The translations under genes were made by a program, and so were the position numbers. The notes under the pieces are model-generated. The model was not told where the DNA came from. It did not search any database and was given only the letters and a program-made list of their open reading frames with translations. From Epithemia pelagica (taxonomy: Eukaryota; Bacillariophyta; Bacillariophyceae; Surirellales; Surirellaceae), in assembly GCA_946965045.2 (NCBI GenBank), contig OX337235.1, positions 3,748,028 through 3,812,027 of the forward strand: a stretch of DNA of 64,000 nucleotides, in the 5' to 3' direction. Shown in pieces: positions 47,023 to 57,670 of this stretch (its first letter is position 1; every line of letters begins with the position of its first letter).

Positions 47023-47705
47023 GTTCCAAGATTGCCAATCTTAGTAAGAAAAGAAAACACGGATTCCACGGATTTCGTGTTTACGTTCACATAGATGTAT
47101 TGCCATGAAGAGAATCGGAAAAGTCGGGAATCAAGCGTCGCCTCGCATTATCCACAAGCAATAACCGCGATGTTTCGATCGCTAGGAGGCACGTTAAATT
47201 CAGTTCGTAGACACACCCTAACTCTAAAAAAGACCCCTTTTTTGCAATGTCGTTTTTTCGTGTAACCCCCCCCCCTTCTAGTTCTAAAACGCTTCTGTGA
47301 CGACGTAGGTCGTGAACATGACCAAAGGCATTGGTGGCACACCAAAATCAACTGTATCCATAATCGTGTACGTTCAACCATACAAACTCCACGAGTCAAC
47401 GGACTTTTCATGTTTTGACACCAAGCAACCCGAATCCGTACAATACTTATGCTAACTGAAGCCAAGGCATTCGTCGCTGATACGGTACCTTTTTCGCTTT
47501 TTCTTCGAATGATCATCGGATTTCCTTTGCATTCGACAAAGGTATTGTCCACTACTGCAGCGATCGTCTGCAAAAACGCGATATCGCGTCTTCGTTCTCG
47601 GCGCTTGCTTTTCGTTGTTGTGCTCGTTGGGGCGGGAGACGCTCCATGGAATTCAGGGGTCGGTTTCCCCACGCATCGATCGGGGCGAGACACTCCCGGC
47701 ATCTG
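47023..47705. other. intergenic, unassigned
   Basis: Contains a run of about ten Cs near 47268-47277. A minus-strand open frame (within 47148-47831) overlaps the start of repeat R. It includes DNTFVECKGNPMIIRRK, which might be a real remnant but matches nothing I recognise. Confidence 0.4.
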
Positions 47706-49052
47706 ATACCAAATGGGCATTGTAGATGTCGTTGTAGTGGTGCCATTGTCGCTTTTGACTCGTGTTTTGTTCTTATGAAGGGTCATCGTTGGTTCCTCTT
47801 TCTTGGTGTCAATGTCTTTGCGGAACCCCAAATCTGTCGACGCGGTAAATATAAGGCGATGCTACAATTCCCAAGGCTGTGCTGGTGGTGGCCCTTGTTC
47901 CAAATAACCGACTGGTTGTGGTTGTTGTCATTTGGTCTACAAGTTATTGATGCGTCGATCGAAACCATTCATTTGCTAATATCGAAAATAGCAAGAAGGA
48001 GGACAAAAAGGATGCCTGTTGTGCATGTGACGTTTGTTGTTGTTGTCGTTGCTGGTGGGTGTAGTCGTCATCATCGTAGTGCAATCGAGTGACTACACGG
48101 TTTGCACCTGTCCGCCACAAACCATGGGTTTTGACATTTGTTGGTGTTCCTTATTTTGGCTTGGTTCATGGTCGTGTCCGATGAATCCGACAAAAGAACG
48201 TCTCCACACTTCTCCTCCCCTTGCAATCAACATTGCCATTGAACGATCATGTGTGGGGAAACCGAAGTGCATGGTTGGTGTGTAGAGGACGGATCATCAC
48301 CACTGCACTTTTGTGTTGATGATTGAGTAAGGTACTGGCGGAGGATTCTGGTTATCATGATGGCTTTTCGCGGTCCGTGCAAGGGTGCTTCTTCTTGGAA
48401 ATCCTGGGGCGACAACGCGATCCTTTTCTTTGATTCATTCTTCAGTACTCCAATCGGACGAGGAGGGAGTGGAACTGTGCTCGGTACTTCGATCCGTAGC
48501 GTTGCGTTCCTCGTCATCGGCGCGATTCAATCCTAGGTCCGACTTGAAGCCTCTTGGAGCATTCGATGCGAACATGACGTCGCCATTCATCGGAAAATTT
48601 GTCGCTCTCCCCCAAGCAGTGCCGTCATAGATATTTCGGCTCCCCGCAAGGCGATTGCAGGTGGCTTTTCCACGCCATTCTGGTTTCGTCAACGCAAATT
48701 CAAACCTTCTTCTTCACCATTGACGGGTGATCCGTCGAGATGATTCTTTGCACCGACCGTGCAAAAGATACGCACAGAGCGCAAAAAGATATTGGGATTT
48801 GGGGGGGGGGTGAACTCAAAAGAGGGCATGTTCGCCCCCCTTTCATGAACGGCGCGATCAATGATCGACCGTCCGTCCTCCGTACGTGGTGGAGTGGATA
48901 TAACTCGAGTTCACCATGACCATGACACTGAAAGAAAAACCAGGAGAGTCGTCGTGGCTTTTCGTATCGAGTGATCGTTACATATGAAACAAGACGAGAC
49001 AGAAAAGAGCAGAGCCTGTGGATCTGGACAAGACGTTCTGGTGATTGTTCGA
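47706..49052 (+). repeat. 1.35-kb direct repeat R, copy 2
   Basis: Same orientation as copy 1, 5.38 kb away. Its right edge (after TGTTCGA) leads into Kelch-flank repeat sequence instead of the SET gene. Confidence 0.9.
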
Positions 49053-50575
49053 CAGGAAGACGACGTCGAACCAGAACCGTCGTCAAAAAGACAATTTACG
49101 ATGATGAATGTTGCTGTGCTCGTCCGTATGTCTCGAGTTTCCAACCAAAGCATGCAGATTGCAAGGCTGCTCGTCCGTCTCAACCTGCCGGTGCTTCTAG
49201 TAAAACGCACCGAACCAGCTTGCAATGGCCACCGTTTGCATGGCATGCACGGTAGCAAACCATGTCAGCAGCATGAAACAGACCTGGTTTTTGTATTGAA
49301 GCTTGCTGAGAGGCACCACAACGGACAGTACTGACAGTATTAACATTTTAGGGCGACAAAACTGTGCCAGTATCACGACAACGACAGGCACCACAGAATC
49401 ATGCTCGACTCGGATGCGTTCCACCATTGATGGAAGAAGATCCATGTCAACAAAAGCGGCAACAACAGTGTCCTTTTCATGGTGTGCATTCATTCATCAA
49501 GTGCAAGAAGAAGGGAGAAGAAAGGTCCAAGCATTGGAACAATCGTCTCTCAAGTGGCAGATTCACCAGTGAGACCACAGCATGATGACAGGATCATGTT
49601 GTCTGAATCTAAGGGCAACGCACAATGTTGTGGAAGAAGCCATGAAGGTCAATGTGGAATCACACAGGTGGACCTTTTGTCAATGTTGCAGAACCAACAA
49701 GGCCAATGGCCTCTGGCCAAGTACCATCCACAAGTAGCAGGATGGAACAACACCAGGTCGAATCACCTAGTCCAACACTGAGGCCTTTAACTGACGACCA
49801 GCAGTACTCACAGGATGGAACAACACGACACTGCCAACAACAATCGATCGAATCACCGTCGAATTCAAGCAACTTCCTTCCCCGACTTGCAATACTACCC
49901 ATGTCTCTCTTAATCCACGGCCTCTGCAGTCTTGTTGCTTTTTTGTTGGGAACCAACAACCAGACAGACTGTGGAGCGTTTTCATTGCATAATTGTAACA
50001 CGACACTACAGTACTCTACTGCTCATTGCAAGTGGCATCCGCAACCACCTCAAACTGACGGAAACAAATCGCACCACAATTCTGTCATTCTTGTTCTGCG
50101 AGTCGTGTGAGGATACCAGAACGTGGATGTCTGTTTCGCCGTGAGGTGTATTATTTCGGTATCCAAAAACCTCCACGGTGGTATTTCGAATGAATTGGAG
50201 GCGTGGTCTTCTTCGTTTTGTGGGACGATTGCGGTCCATATTTGTCTCGACCGCTGGCATCCGCAACAACCTCAAACTGACGGAAACAAATCGCACCACA
50301 ATTCTGTCATTCTTGTTCTGGGGGTCGTGTGAGGATACCAGAACGTGGATGTCTGTCTCGCCGTGAGGTGTATTATTTCGGTATCCAAAAACCTCCACGG
50401 GGGTCTTCTGAATTCATAAGGATGCGTGGTCTTCTCCAGTGCGTGACTACATACGGTGTCTCGTAACGAACCTCTTTTTGAGATCCACCCATTTCTTCAA
50501 GTTAGTCCGCACCCATCAGAGCATCACAGGCGCAGAAAACCCACGAACCTCTCACAATACAGTGTGTCTTGGTGA
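49053..50575 (+). repeat. Kelch 5' flank without its gene
   Basis: Matches the upstream regions of K4 and K5 (AACCAACAACCAGACAGACTG, GTGTGAGGATACCA, GAGGTGTAT.TTTCGGTATCC, ACCTCTCACAATACAGTG). It also matches 63180-64000. The conserved sequence stops at about 50570, just where the Kelch ATG should follow, and unrelated sequence begins. A plus-strand Kelch gene appears to have been lost here. Confidence 0.65.
50033..50476 (+). repeat. tandem duplication of a 222-bp flank unit
   Basis: The stretch beginning TGGCATCCGCAAC at 50033 is repeated from 50255 with small changes, including two copies of the GTGTGAGGATACCAGAACGTG block. Confidence 0.75.
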
Positions 50576-50859
50576 ATAGCTTTGATCCACCTTCCCTTAT
50601 TGAAGAAACTACGAGTGATCTATGACTATACGGCAGGGTCATGCCGTATGCCGGACGCCGTAACATTTTCAATTTTCTACTCCAAGCATTCAAGTACGAA
50701 AGCATTGTAAAGATCTAGATTTGATTTCGAAAAGTTGGAATGCCATGCTGACAACAAGGCAGTGGTTTGAGAGCAAAGTGATTATATTCTATAGCTACGC
50801 CATTGTAGGGTAGACATGCAGCGGGTTGTACATTTAAGGCGCGTATTGAACGTGCTTCA

Positions 50860-51821
50860 CTTAGATTTTGCTATCGACGTGGTGCAGGATGTCATATTGA
50901 TTTCCCGGATTCCCATTCCTTCCAGAGAATGAAACCATTCGTTTCGATGCTGCTTACAGAGTTGACGAAAGCACTACGTATTGTTGTCCATGAGTCGTAA
51001 TGTCGCACAGGATGGATTACGTCATCCACCAATGACCGCAACTTCATTGGCAGCAGTCACCATACTGCAGTCTTCACGGCCATTTTCGAATGGTGGGAGA
51101 TTCCACATGCGGTTGCGCTTCGTATCCAAGACTTCCACAGTTGGACTTAATCCTCCCGCCACCACCAGACAAGATCCCACGGTAACCATTGCACAAGATT
51201 GTCGTCGGAAGGAAAGTGCCAGATCGGAGTGAGTCGTCCACCCAGGCAAGGAGGAAATGAATGTAGATAGAGTGCCGTGTCTCTCTTCATTGTCACTAGG
51301 TTTTCCACAGTCCAAATACTCTACCGAAGTGTTTGCTGTGGAGCCTCCAAGGACAAAGATGCGGTGACCAATGACCGCACTGGCACACAACACTCGTGGT
51401 ACAGTCATGGTTGGTCCCGCAATGACAGTATGATTTCTCGTATCAACAATATCCACCGACGGCAAAAAACGACCATTGTGTCCACCCATGACAACAATAT
51501 ATCGATTGTGAACCGCAACAGCACTTCATCCTTCTAGAACCGTTGATAAGCGACATGTCAATGTCGTCCAGTGACTCTCATCTGTGGTGCTGTTTGTTAA
51601 CGAAGATTGCACGACATCATGAACATCAATTGGTTCCACACAATCCAACAACGAATAGTAGTTATTGCATCCTCCCATCACGTAGATGCCACCATTACAC
51701 ACAACAGCAGCATGTCTATAACGTTTCTGACTCATAGGCGGTCTTTCTCGCCACTGCTTGTTTGATTCTGCTAAGTTCAATGACAGAACGGAGTCTGTAA
51801 TGCATTGGACTCGTTGCCATC
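50860..51821 (-). pseudogene. Kelch gene K6, with two stops, runs into assembly gap
   Basis: Clear Kelch motifs (IYVMGGC, IVVMGGH, IFVLGGS, LVVAGGL, VAVIGG) on the minus strand. In-frame TGA codons occur at 51528-51526, where paralogues have Cys, and at ~51024-51022, where they have Trp. The 5' end is in the N-gap at 51822. The tail past 50940 is diverged and lacks the usual ending. Confidence 0.85.
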
Positions 51822-52021
51822 NNNNNNNNNNNNNNNNNNNNNNNNNNNNNNNNNNNNNNNNNNNNNNNNNNNNNNNNNNNNNNNNNNNNNNNNNNNNNNN
51901 NNNNNNNNNNNNNNNNNNNNNNNNNNNNNNNNNNNNNNNNNNNNNNNNNNNNNNNNNNNNNNNNNNNNNNNNNNNNNNNNNNNNNNNNNNNNNNNNNNNN
52001 NNNNNNNNNNNNNNNNNNNNN
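51822..52021. other. assembly gap (200 N)
   Basis: Exactly 200 undetermined bases, the conventional size for a gap of unknown length. Kelch 5' sequence enters from the left and the unknown gene's 3' part from the right. Confidence 0.98.
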
Positions 52022-52933
52022 TCTTGTTTCAAATTGAGACGATACCATCCATCAGCAAAGGTATTGGTAATGACACCCATGTACCAATATGGACTTTCCC
52101 GAATGTAGCAATCGAGCCCGATACCAACCAGCCTTTTCTCAAAGGTTCTTCGATAGGTGTCTGCAAAGAATTGGACATGCGAATGCGAGCAATAATGGAT
52201 ATCGGAGACAGTGCCGCGACACAATGACCTTCCCTTGCAGGGACACCAATAGCTGAAGAAACCTTTTCCCGCTGCTACCAACGTCACTTTCGGGGAAGCC
52301 GATGATTCCTCGTCCATCGGCTCCAAAAGGCCAAACTATCTGTCGTTGTGCGAGGACGATTCAACGCAGGACGAGCTAACGAAGAATTCATGAACTTGGA
52401 GGATGACGCAAGAGTACCAGGCTCGTTGACGATCGAGATACTGAATAAAGGCTTGGAACGTGGCATCCATGGCTGTCTCCATGTAGTTGCAACATCGTCG
52501 GTACAGAATGAGCTATGCAGCCGATGCAAGACAGGATATACAGCTTGACTCAACAATCGACGCGACACCAATTGCAAGGCATGTGCATGACGCAATGTCT
52601 GGTATACCCAGTTCGCTAGCGCATCACGTGCCATCCATTCCATGGCAGACAAATTCTGCTCTCCACTGTCGCCATTGTGGTGCTATAACAAAGGCTTGAA
52701 GGATTTGCTCCAATGTCCCTTGTTGCGAATCGAATTCTTGATCATGTCCACATATGATGCAATCCGCATCGAATCGATAGAACTCGATCAAAACATGAGA
52801 GTGTCGAGCGCGTGCGAAAGGTCGACCATGCCTCACTCACGAGATCGACAAAATTGGACCCAGTCGTTTTTGTGGTGGTTGATGGAGTTTGTGCTGGTGG
52901 TGGTGTCGCTGTTAACTCGTGTTGGGTACTCAT
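52022..52933 (-). pseudogene. unknown gene, copy 2 (5' part, frameshifted, 3' end in gap)
   Basis: Likely start ATG 52933-52931 (MSTQHELTATPPPAQTP), followed by GSNFVDLVSEAWSTF. Later segments EWMARDALANWVYQTLRH, EPGTLASSSKFMN and YWCPCKGRSLCRGTVSD are in different frames. The last block ends in WYRLNLKQ at the gap. Matching blocks occur at 7629-8510. Possible cysteine/histidine clusters (CPCKGRSLC, HYCSHSH) suggest metal binding. No family recognised. Confidence 0.5.
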
Positions 52934-52949
52934 TGGTTCTTCTCATGTC

Positions 52950-53400
52950 TTGTTGACACTCAAGGCTTGACTCAAGGCTTTGCGCTTTGCCTCCACTCGC
53001 AGAAGCGAACCGCACGTTCGCGAGCTTGAGCTTGGTCCATTGTGTATTTTGCTGCAGTGCTTTTGCCAGTGCTTTGACTCCTTCATCTCCAACGTTCATT
53101 GAATCAAGCTTCAAGTGCTGCCAAACAGGATTGTTGTTCAAAGCGCGAACCAGTGTTTTCCACCCAATAGATCCAAAATCGCATTCCAAATCGACAACTT
53201 GTCGCAGGATGGATTCGTAACAGAGCATTTGCCAACATAACTTCTATTGCGTTATCCAGGGCTTTTAATACGCCACGGAATCTCAGTTCGTGACATGGAG
53301 TAGTGGGTTTGACAAATGCACGGGTGAACACTTAAATGCCCTCGTCACCGATATCCGCATGGGCGAACCACAGTCCCCGTCCCCGTTTCACTTGATTGCA
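52950..53400 (-). pseudogene. leucine-rich-repeat protein remnant
   Basis: Minus-strand peptide LNNNPVWQHLKLDSMNVGDEGVKALAKAL...TKLKLANV is a ribonuclease-inhibitor-type LRR. Another repeat fragment (H-A-D-I-G-D-E-G-I) occurs near 53330-53375 in a different frame. It is broken by frameshifts and has no identifiable start. Confidence 0.65.
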
Positions 53401-53514
53401 AGAGGTCCGTGCAACGGTTCACATTTTTCGATAGATACTCTCCAGAGGGCTTTAGATTCGTTTTACATTATCAGTAGAGTGTGAAGAAAAGGATTCTCCG
53501 ACCGATCAGAAGTA

Positions 53515-54744
53515 TGGGATCCGAAAATGAGGGGCATTCCAAAAGATAAAGTGGAGGGGCCTGCAGAATGTAGGGGCGGATTCTCGGTTTGGGGGATGTG
53601 GTATCTTTTTCTCGATAGAATCTCGATCCATCTTTCATTCTTCCAAAGATCTTCTTATTATTACGTATGGGTTCTCCCTTGGATCCTCAGCTCTTGACTC
53701 ATGTCTGGGGACGTCAAGCCTTGCTCCTTCGAAAGGCCTTTGAGGTTGACACCTTACTTCGGAATTCTTCTTCGTCGTCATCATCTTTGTCATCCTCCTC
53801 CCATTGTGGTTCGACCAATGGACGATGGACTTTCTGTGACAACAATGGAATGTGTGGTCGTCCCTATAGATCTCAAGTTCCGCTTATCAACCACCCTTCA
53901 TCAAATCACATGCAGATTGCGCAACTATATCAGCACAATAGTACAACCGCATCATGGATTCTTCCATGACTTTTGACGCTCCGCTTGCCGGTGTTTCTAG
54001 CGAAAAAGACACTTGCAAGGGTCCAGTTTGGAATTTGTTTGGCATGCTGTTGTTCTTCGAATAAAAACTCGCTGGGAGACACCACAATGCGCAGTGCTTA
54101 TAGGACGACCCATGACGAAAATTGCAGAAAGATGAGGAATTGGAGGAAATGGACGACAACAATGACAATGACAATAAGGACAACGACAATGACAAACAGG
54201 AACAGTCATTCAAAACACTGAGGCATTGCACCGACGACAAGCAACAACATCAGGTCGAATCACGACAAGCAAGTTCCTTCCCCGACTCAGTCGAATTCGC
54301 CACGGCCTGTGCAGTGTCGTCGCTTGTTATCGAATCGGCATTCGTTGGGAACCAACAACCAGACAGACTGTGAAGCCTTTTCATTGCAGGATTGTTGGAA
54401 CGCGACACTACAGTACTCTACCGCACATTGCAACTGACATCCGCAACAACCACACACACAGACGGTGAATGGAACGAATCGCACCAATTCTGACATTTTT
54501 GTTCTGCGACTCGTGTGAGGATACCACAGTGTGGTCGCCGTGAGGTGTATTTCGGTATCCAAAAAACTTCCACGGTGCCATATTTGTCTCGCGACGAAAG
54601 CTACCCATCGCTAGTGTTCATATCCAATCATTTCGTCAAGTCGGTCGTGCTCCCAGTCCGCACCTTTCAAGGCAGCAGCAAGCACGAACCTCTCATAATA
54701 CAGTGTCTCGATCCTCATCAGTTTTGCAGTCATCGGTTGGAACC
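53515..54744 (+). repeat. conserved Kelch 5' flank upstream of K5
   Basis: Blocks shared with 39253-40345, 49053-50575 and 63180-64000, and in reverse with 20086-20672/29884-30030. It ends with CTCATAATACAGTGTCTCGATCC...GGAACC directly before the K5 ATG. Near 54112-54150 it contains the uninterrupted counterpart of the copia D target site. Confidence 0.72.
53667..53969 (+). CDS. small ORF MGSPLDPQLLTHVWGRQ (copy 2), doubtful
   Basis: 100 codons, ATG 53667. The first ~30 codons are shared with 39666; the rest is Ser-rich and then runs into flank repeat. It may be the start of a decayed cupin/JmjC-like gene or chance. Low confidence. Confidence 0.3.
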   Translation: MGSPLDPQLLTHVWGRQALLLRKAFEVDTLLRNSSSSSSSLSSSSHCGSTNGRWTFCDNNGMCGRPYRSQVPLINHPSSNHMQIAQLYQHNSTTASWILP

Positions 54745-55851
54745 ATGACCACGGCACTGAAAGAACAAGCATGGGAGTCGGGACTTTTCCTTTCGGAAGA
54801 GAGAGTCGAATGGAATGAAAACGATTGGCCCCCTCTCGAAGGAGGATGGCGTTCCCATCATGCATCGGTCGTACTCGATCATACGGTCGTCGTGTTGGGA
54901 GGACTAAAACAAGAAGGTACCACCAAATCCGTTCTTGGATTGAATTTAGGAGACCCAAACAAGCAGTGGCGACAAGGGCCATCCATGAACCAGAGTCGTC
55001 GTGATTATGCCGCTGTTGTCTGCAATGGAGGCATCTACGTGATGGGAGGATTCAATGGATATTCAAGGTTGGATTGCATGGAGCGAATTGATGGCAACGA
55101 TTTGCTGCAATCGTCTTTAGCAACAAACAGCGCACACGAGAGCCATTGGACGACATTAAATTGTCGCCTATCAACGGAACGAAATGGATGTTGTGCTGTT
55201 GCGGTTCACAACCGGTATATCGTGGTAATAGGCGGATGGAACTCAGTGCAAAGCTCGTCGTCGGTGGATATCATTGATACCAGCAGCCAAACTCTTTTTG
55301 CGGGGCCAATTATGAGCGTTCCAAGAGTATGTTGTTCCAGTGCGGTCGTTGGTCACCGCATCTTTGTTGTTGGAGGCTCGACAGTAGAGTATTTGGAGTT
55401 TGGAACGCCTAGTGACAACCAAGCGAGAAACGACACTCTGACTCCATTCATTTCCTCCTTGTGTGGCTGGACGACTCACTCTGATCTTGTACTTTCGGCC
55501 TCGCGAGATTCTTGTGCAGTGGTTACCGTGGGATCCTGTCTGGTGGTGGCGGGAGGACGAGGCAACTCAACGGTTGAAATCTTGGATACGATGCGCAACC
55601 GCGTGTGGGACCTCCCACCATTCAAGAATGGTCGTGAAGACTGCTCGATGGTGACTGTTGCCAATCAAGTTGCCGTGATTGGTGGATGGCATAATCCATC
55701 CTGTGCGACATTACGACTCATGGACAAGAATACGTGGTGCTTTCGTCAACTCTGTGAGCAGCCTCGGATTGAATGGTATCATGGTCTGGAAAGATTGTTC
55801 AACGAAGATGTCAATGATACATCCTGCTCCATCTCGTCGTCGATTCTGTAA
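54745..55851 (+). CDS. Kelch-repeat protein (K5), slightly shortened
   Basis: 368 aa from the conserved GGAACCATG (ATG 54745). Six Kelch motifs (VVVLGGL, IYVMGGF, IVVIGGW, IFVVGGS, LVVAGGR, VAVIGGW) and the W-C-F-R-Q-L-C-E-Q-P signature are present. Relative to K4 the tail ends ~20 residues early, because CTAAAACG has become CTGTAACG (stop 55849-55851). The rest of the ancestral tail is still readable downstream. It is otherwise undamaged and likely functional. Confidence 0.88.
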   Translation: MTTALKEQAWESGLFLSEERVEWNENDWPPLEGGWRSHHASVVLDHTVVVLGGLKQEGTTKSVLGLNLGDPNKQWRQGPSMNQSRRDYAAVVCNGGIYVMGGFNGYSRLDCMERIDGNDLLQSSLATNSAHESHWTTLNCRLSTERNGCCAVAVHNRYIVVIGGWNSVQSSSSVDIIDTSSQTLFAGPIMSVPRVCCSSAVVGHRIFVVGGSTVEYLEFGTPSDNQARNDTLTPFISSLCGWTTHSDLVLSASRDSCAVVTVGSCLVVAGGRGNSTVEILDTMRNRVWDLPPFKNGREDCSMVTVANQVAVIGGWHNPSCATLRLMDKNTWCFRQLCEQPRIEWYHGLERLFNEDVNDTSCSISSSIL

Positions 55852-56450
55852 CGATTGAGGACCTTTGATTATTGTGATTGTGACAAAGGGAAGGATGACA
55901 GTTGAAATGTGCAACAGCTTACATGGCCAAGAGCCCGTAAACTATATCAGGTGGCCATTATAAGCTCGTGCTAAAGAGGTGATTGTGTTTATCCTTGATG
56001 GTGTTGTGAATCATATACGTTAATGAAAAGCCCTTAATCACTATATCATTAAAGAAGTGGCTTGCTCTGCCGGAAAAGACATAACAGTAGACTGAGATCA
56101 AAGAGCAACTCCTAGCATGTTACAAAGCATATGACCGCACATGAATTTCCTTCTGAAGCCATGACGTTGGTGACAGTCGGTCGGACCCATCCGCCATGGC
56201 CAGCTATCCTTGTAGTTGATTGTGGGCGACCTACTAGACAAAAGGGTTAGATCAACATGTTCGTTAGTAGAGCAGGAGGAAAAGGACAAGAAGGTGAAGC
56301 CATGTTGATCTTTGTGGACTGTGTGCCAAGATTGGGAGCCATGAAGGACAACACGTCGAAGTCGACAAGTCTCCAATGACAGAGTCTATATTGGAACCAT
56401 CTTGTGTGGTGGTTGGTGGAGAAGAACGGTCATGTTTGCCCTCGTGATTG
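55852..56450 (+). repeat. conserved Kelch 3' flank, copy at K5
   Basis: Matches 18109-18792 and 31130-31856 in reverse complement, including GCCATTATA.GCTCGT, CTTGCTCTGCCGGAAAAGACAT and GACCGCACATGAATTTCCTTCTGAAGCCATGACG. Confidence 0.72.
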
Positions 56451-57079
56451 CCATTGGTGATGGTTCGTGGCAGAAGACAAACAGTCTGATAACAACAAGA
56501 GGTGGCCATTTGTAGCGAAAAAATCCTCTTGTGATTCGTGCATCAAAAATAGCATTGAACGAAAGAGGAATAACCGAGGAGGTCGGCGGCACGGGCGATC
56601 TTGGCTCTTGGAGAAAGAAAACCAATTCAAAAAGAGGCTTTCGGGAGGTGTTGATCTCATTCAATGGATGTATTGGTTGTTTTATCCATCCTGTCTGTTT
56701 CGTGGACTGGTTGCACTGGAACGGCATTGAAACTCGTGTTGGTATTACTACCAGTCGCCAGTATTCTCATTTCGGAAGTTTTATGGACATTGCCGGTCAC
56801 ATCACCTATGGACTCTTCGTGCAATCGGTGTGATTCGATTGCGGTCGTCATTTCCTGTGGCGTCATATTCCCCCAATCATGCAAGCCGACAAGCGACAAG
56901 TGCGTTAATATGACCCAGCTCCGAGTAGCGTGTACCCTGGCGAAAGCACGTCTCGTGCGACCCACCATAATGTGTTGGTCATGATTCGAGATGAAGCATC
57001 GTCATTCTCCTCTCCTTTGTCGTCGTTGTTGTCATTCATGCTGGGTCCAAATTCATCCGATTCGCAAAGCTCTATTGAA
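56451..57079. other. intergenic, no gene recognised
   Basis: Several open frames up to ~113 codons on both strands, none with recognisable motifs. Confidence 0.45.
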
Positions 57080-57345
57080 TTGTCGCTGTTGACTCGTGTT
57101 GTTGCTGTGGGTGGTGGATGGTTCCCCCTTCTTGGAGCCACAAATTACTCGACGCGGTAAAAGTAGAGGTGGTGCTATAATGTGTCGGTCGTTTGGGTTT
57201 GCGGTGCGGGTGGCCCTTGTTCCAAATCACGAACTGGTTGTGGGAGTCGCCATTTGGTCCACCAATGATTGATGCGTCAATCGAACCATTCATTTGTTCC
57301 AATTAGTTGCGCGAAGGAGGACAAAACGGGATGCCTGTTGTGCAT
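57080..57345 (+). repeat. diverged fragment of repeat R
   Basis: Similar to 42410-42640 (GACGCGGTAAA, GTGGCCCTTGTTCCAAATNACNGACTGG-like, ATTGATGCGTC.ATCGAA.CCATTCATTTG). It shows that R is a dispersed family with older members. Confidence 0.7.
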
Positions 57346-57365
57346 GTGACGAGTGTTGTTGGTGG

Positions 57366-57370
57366 ATTGT
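57366..57370. repeat. target site duplication of copia E (left)
   Basis: ATTGT, repeated at 62657-62661. Confidence 0.92.
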
Positions 57371-57650
57371 TGCTAGAACACTTTAAGACTGGCCTATTAG
57401 GTTTGCTTTTCCCAAACTTATGATCTCCTTACTAATATTTTGTTTTCGTTATCCTAATCGTATTCTGTGTTTGTTTGTGTCCCCGTGGGAGTAAGACCTA
57501 TTTCGACTCCCATTCATCTGACCTGATCCCGTACATAGTTTCCCCAGTAGTCGAATCCCAAGGCGCTAATCCCGACCGTTATAGAGGCCACAGCGCTAAT
57601 CCCGACCGTTATAAGGGCGACCATCAGTCAGGCCACAATGGGTTCTAACA
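57371..57650 (-). repeat. 3' LTR of copia E (280 bp)
   Basis: TGCTAGAACACT ... GGGTTCTAACA in plus orientation. It contains two copies of GCGCTAATCCCGACCGTTATA at 57563 and 57593. On the minus strand a purine tract AAGGGGAGGG (57651-57660) precedes it. Confidence 0.95.
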
Positions 57651-57670
57651 CCCTCCCCTTGTGGCTGACT

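Noticed and set aside
51526-52326. 266-codon minus-strand frame spanning the N-gap
   Set aside because: Artefact of undetermined bases: its left part is Kelch and its right part is the unrelated unknown gene.
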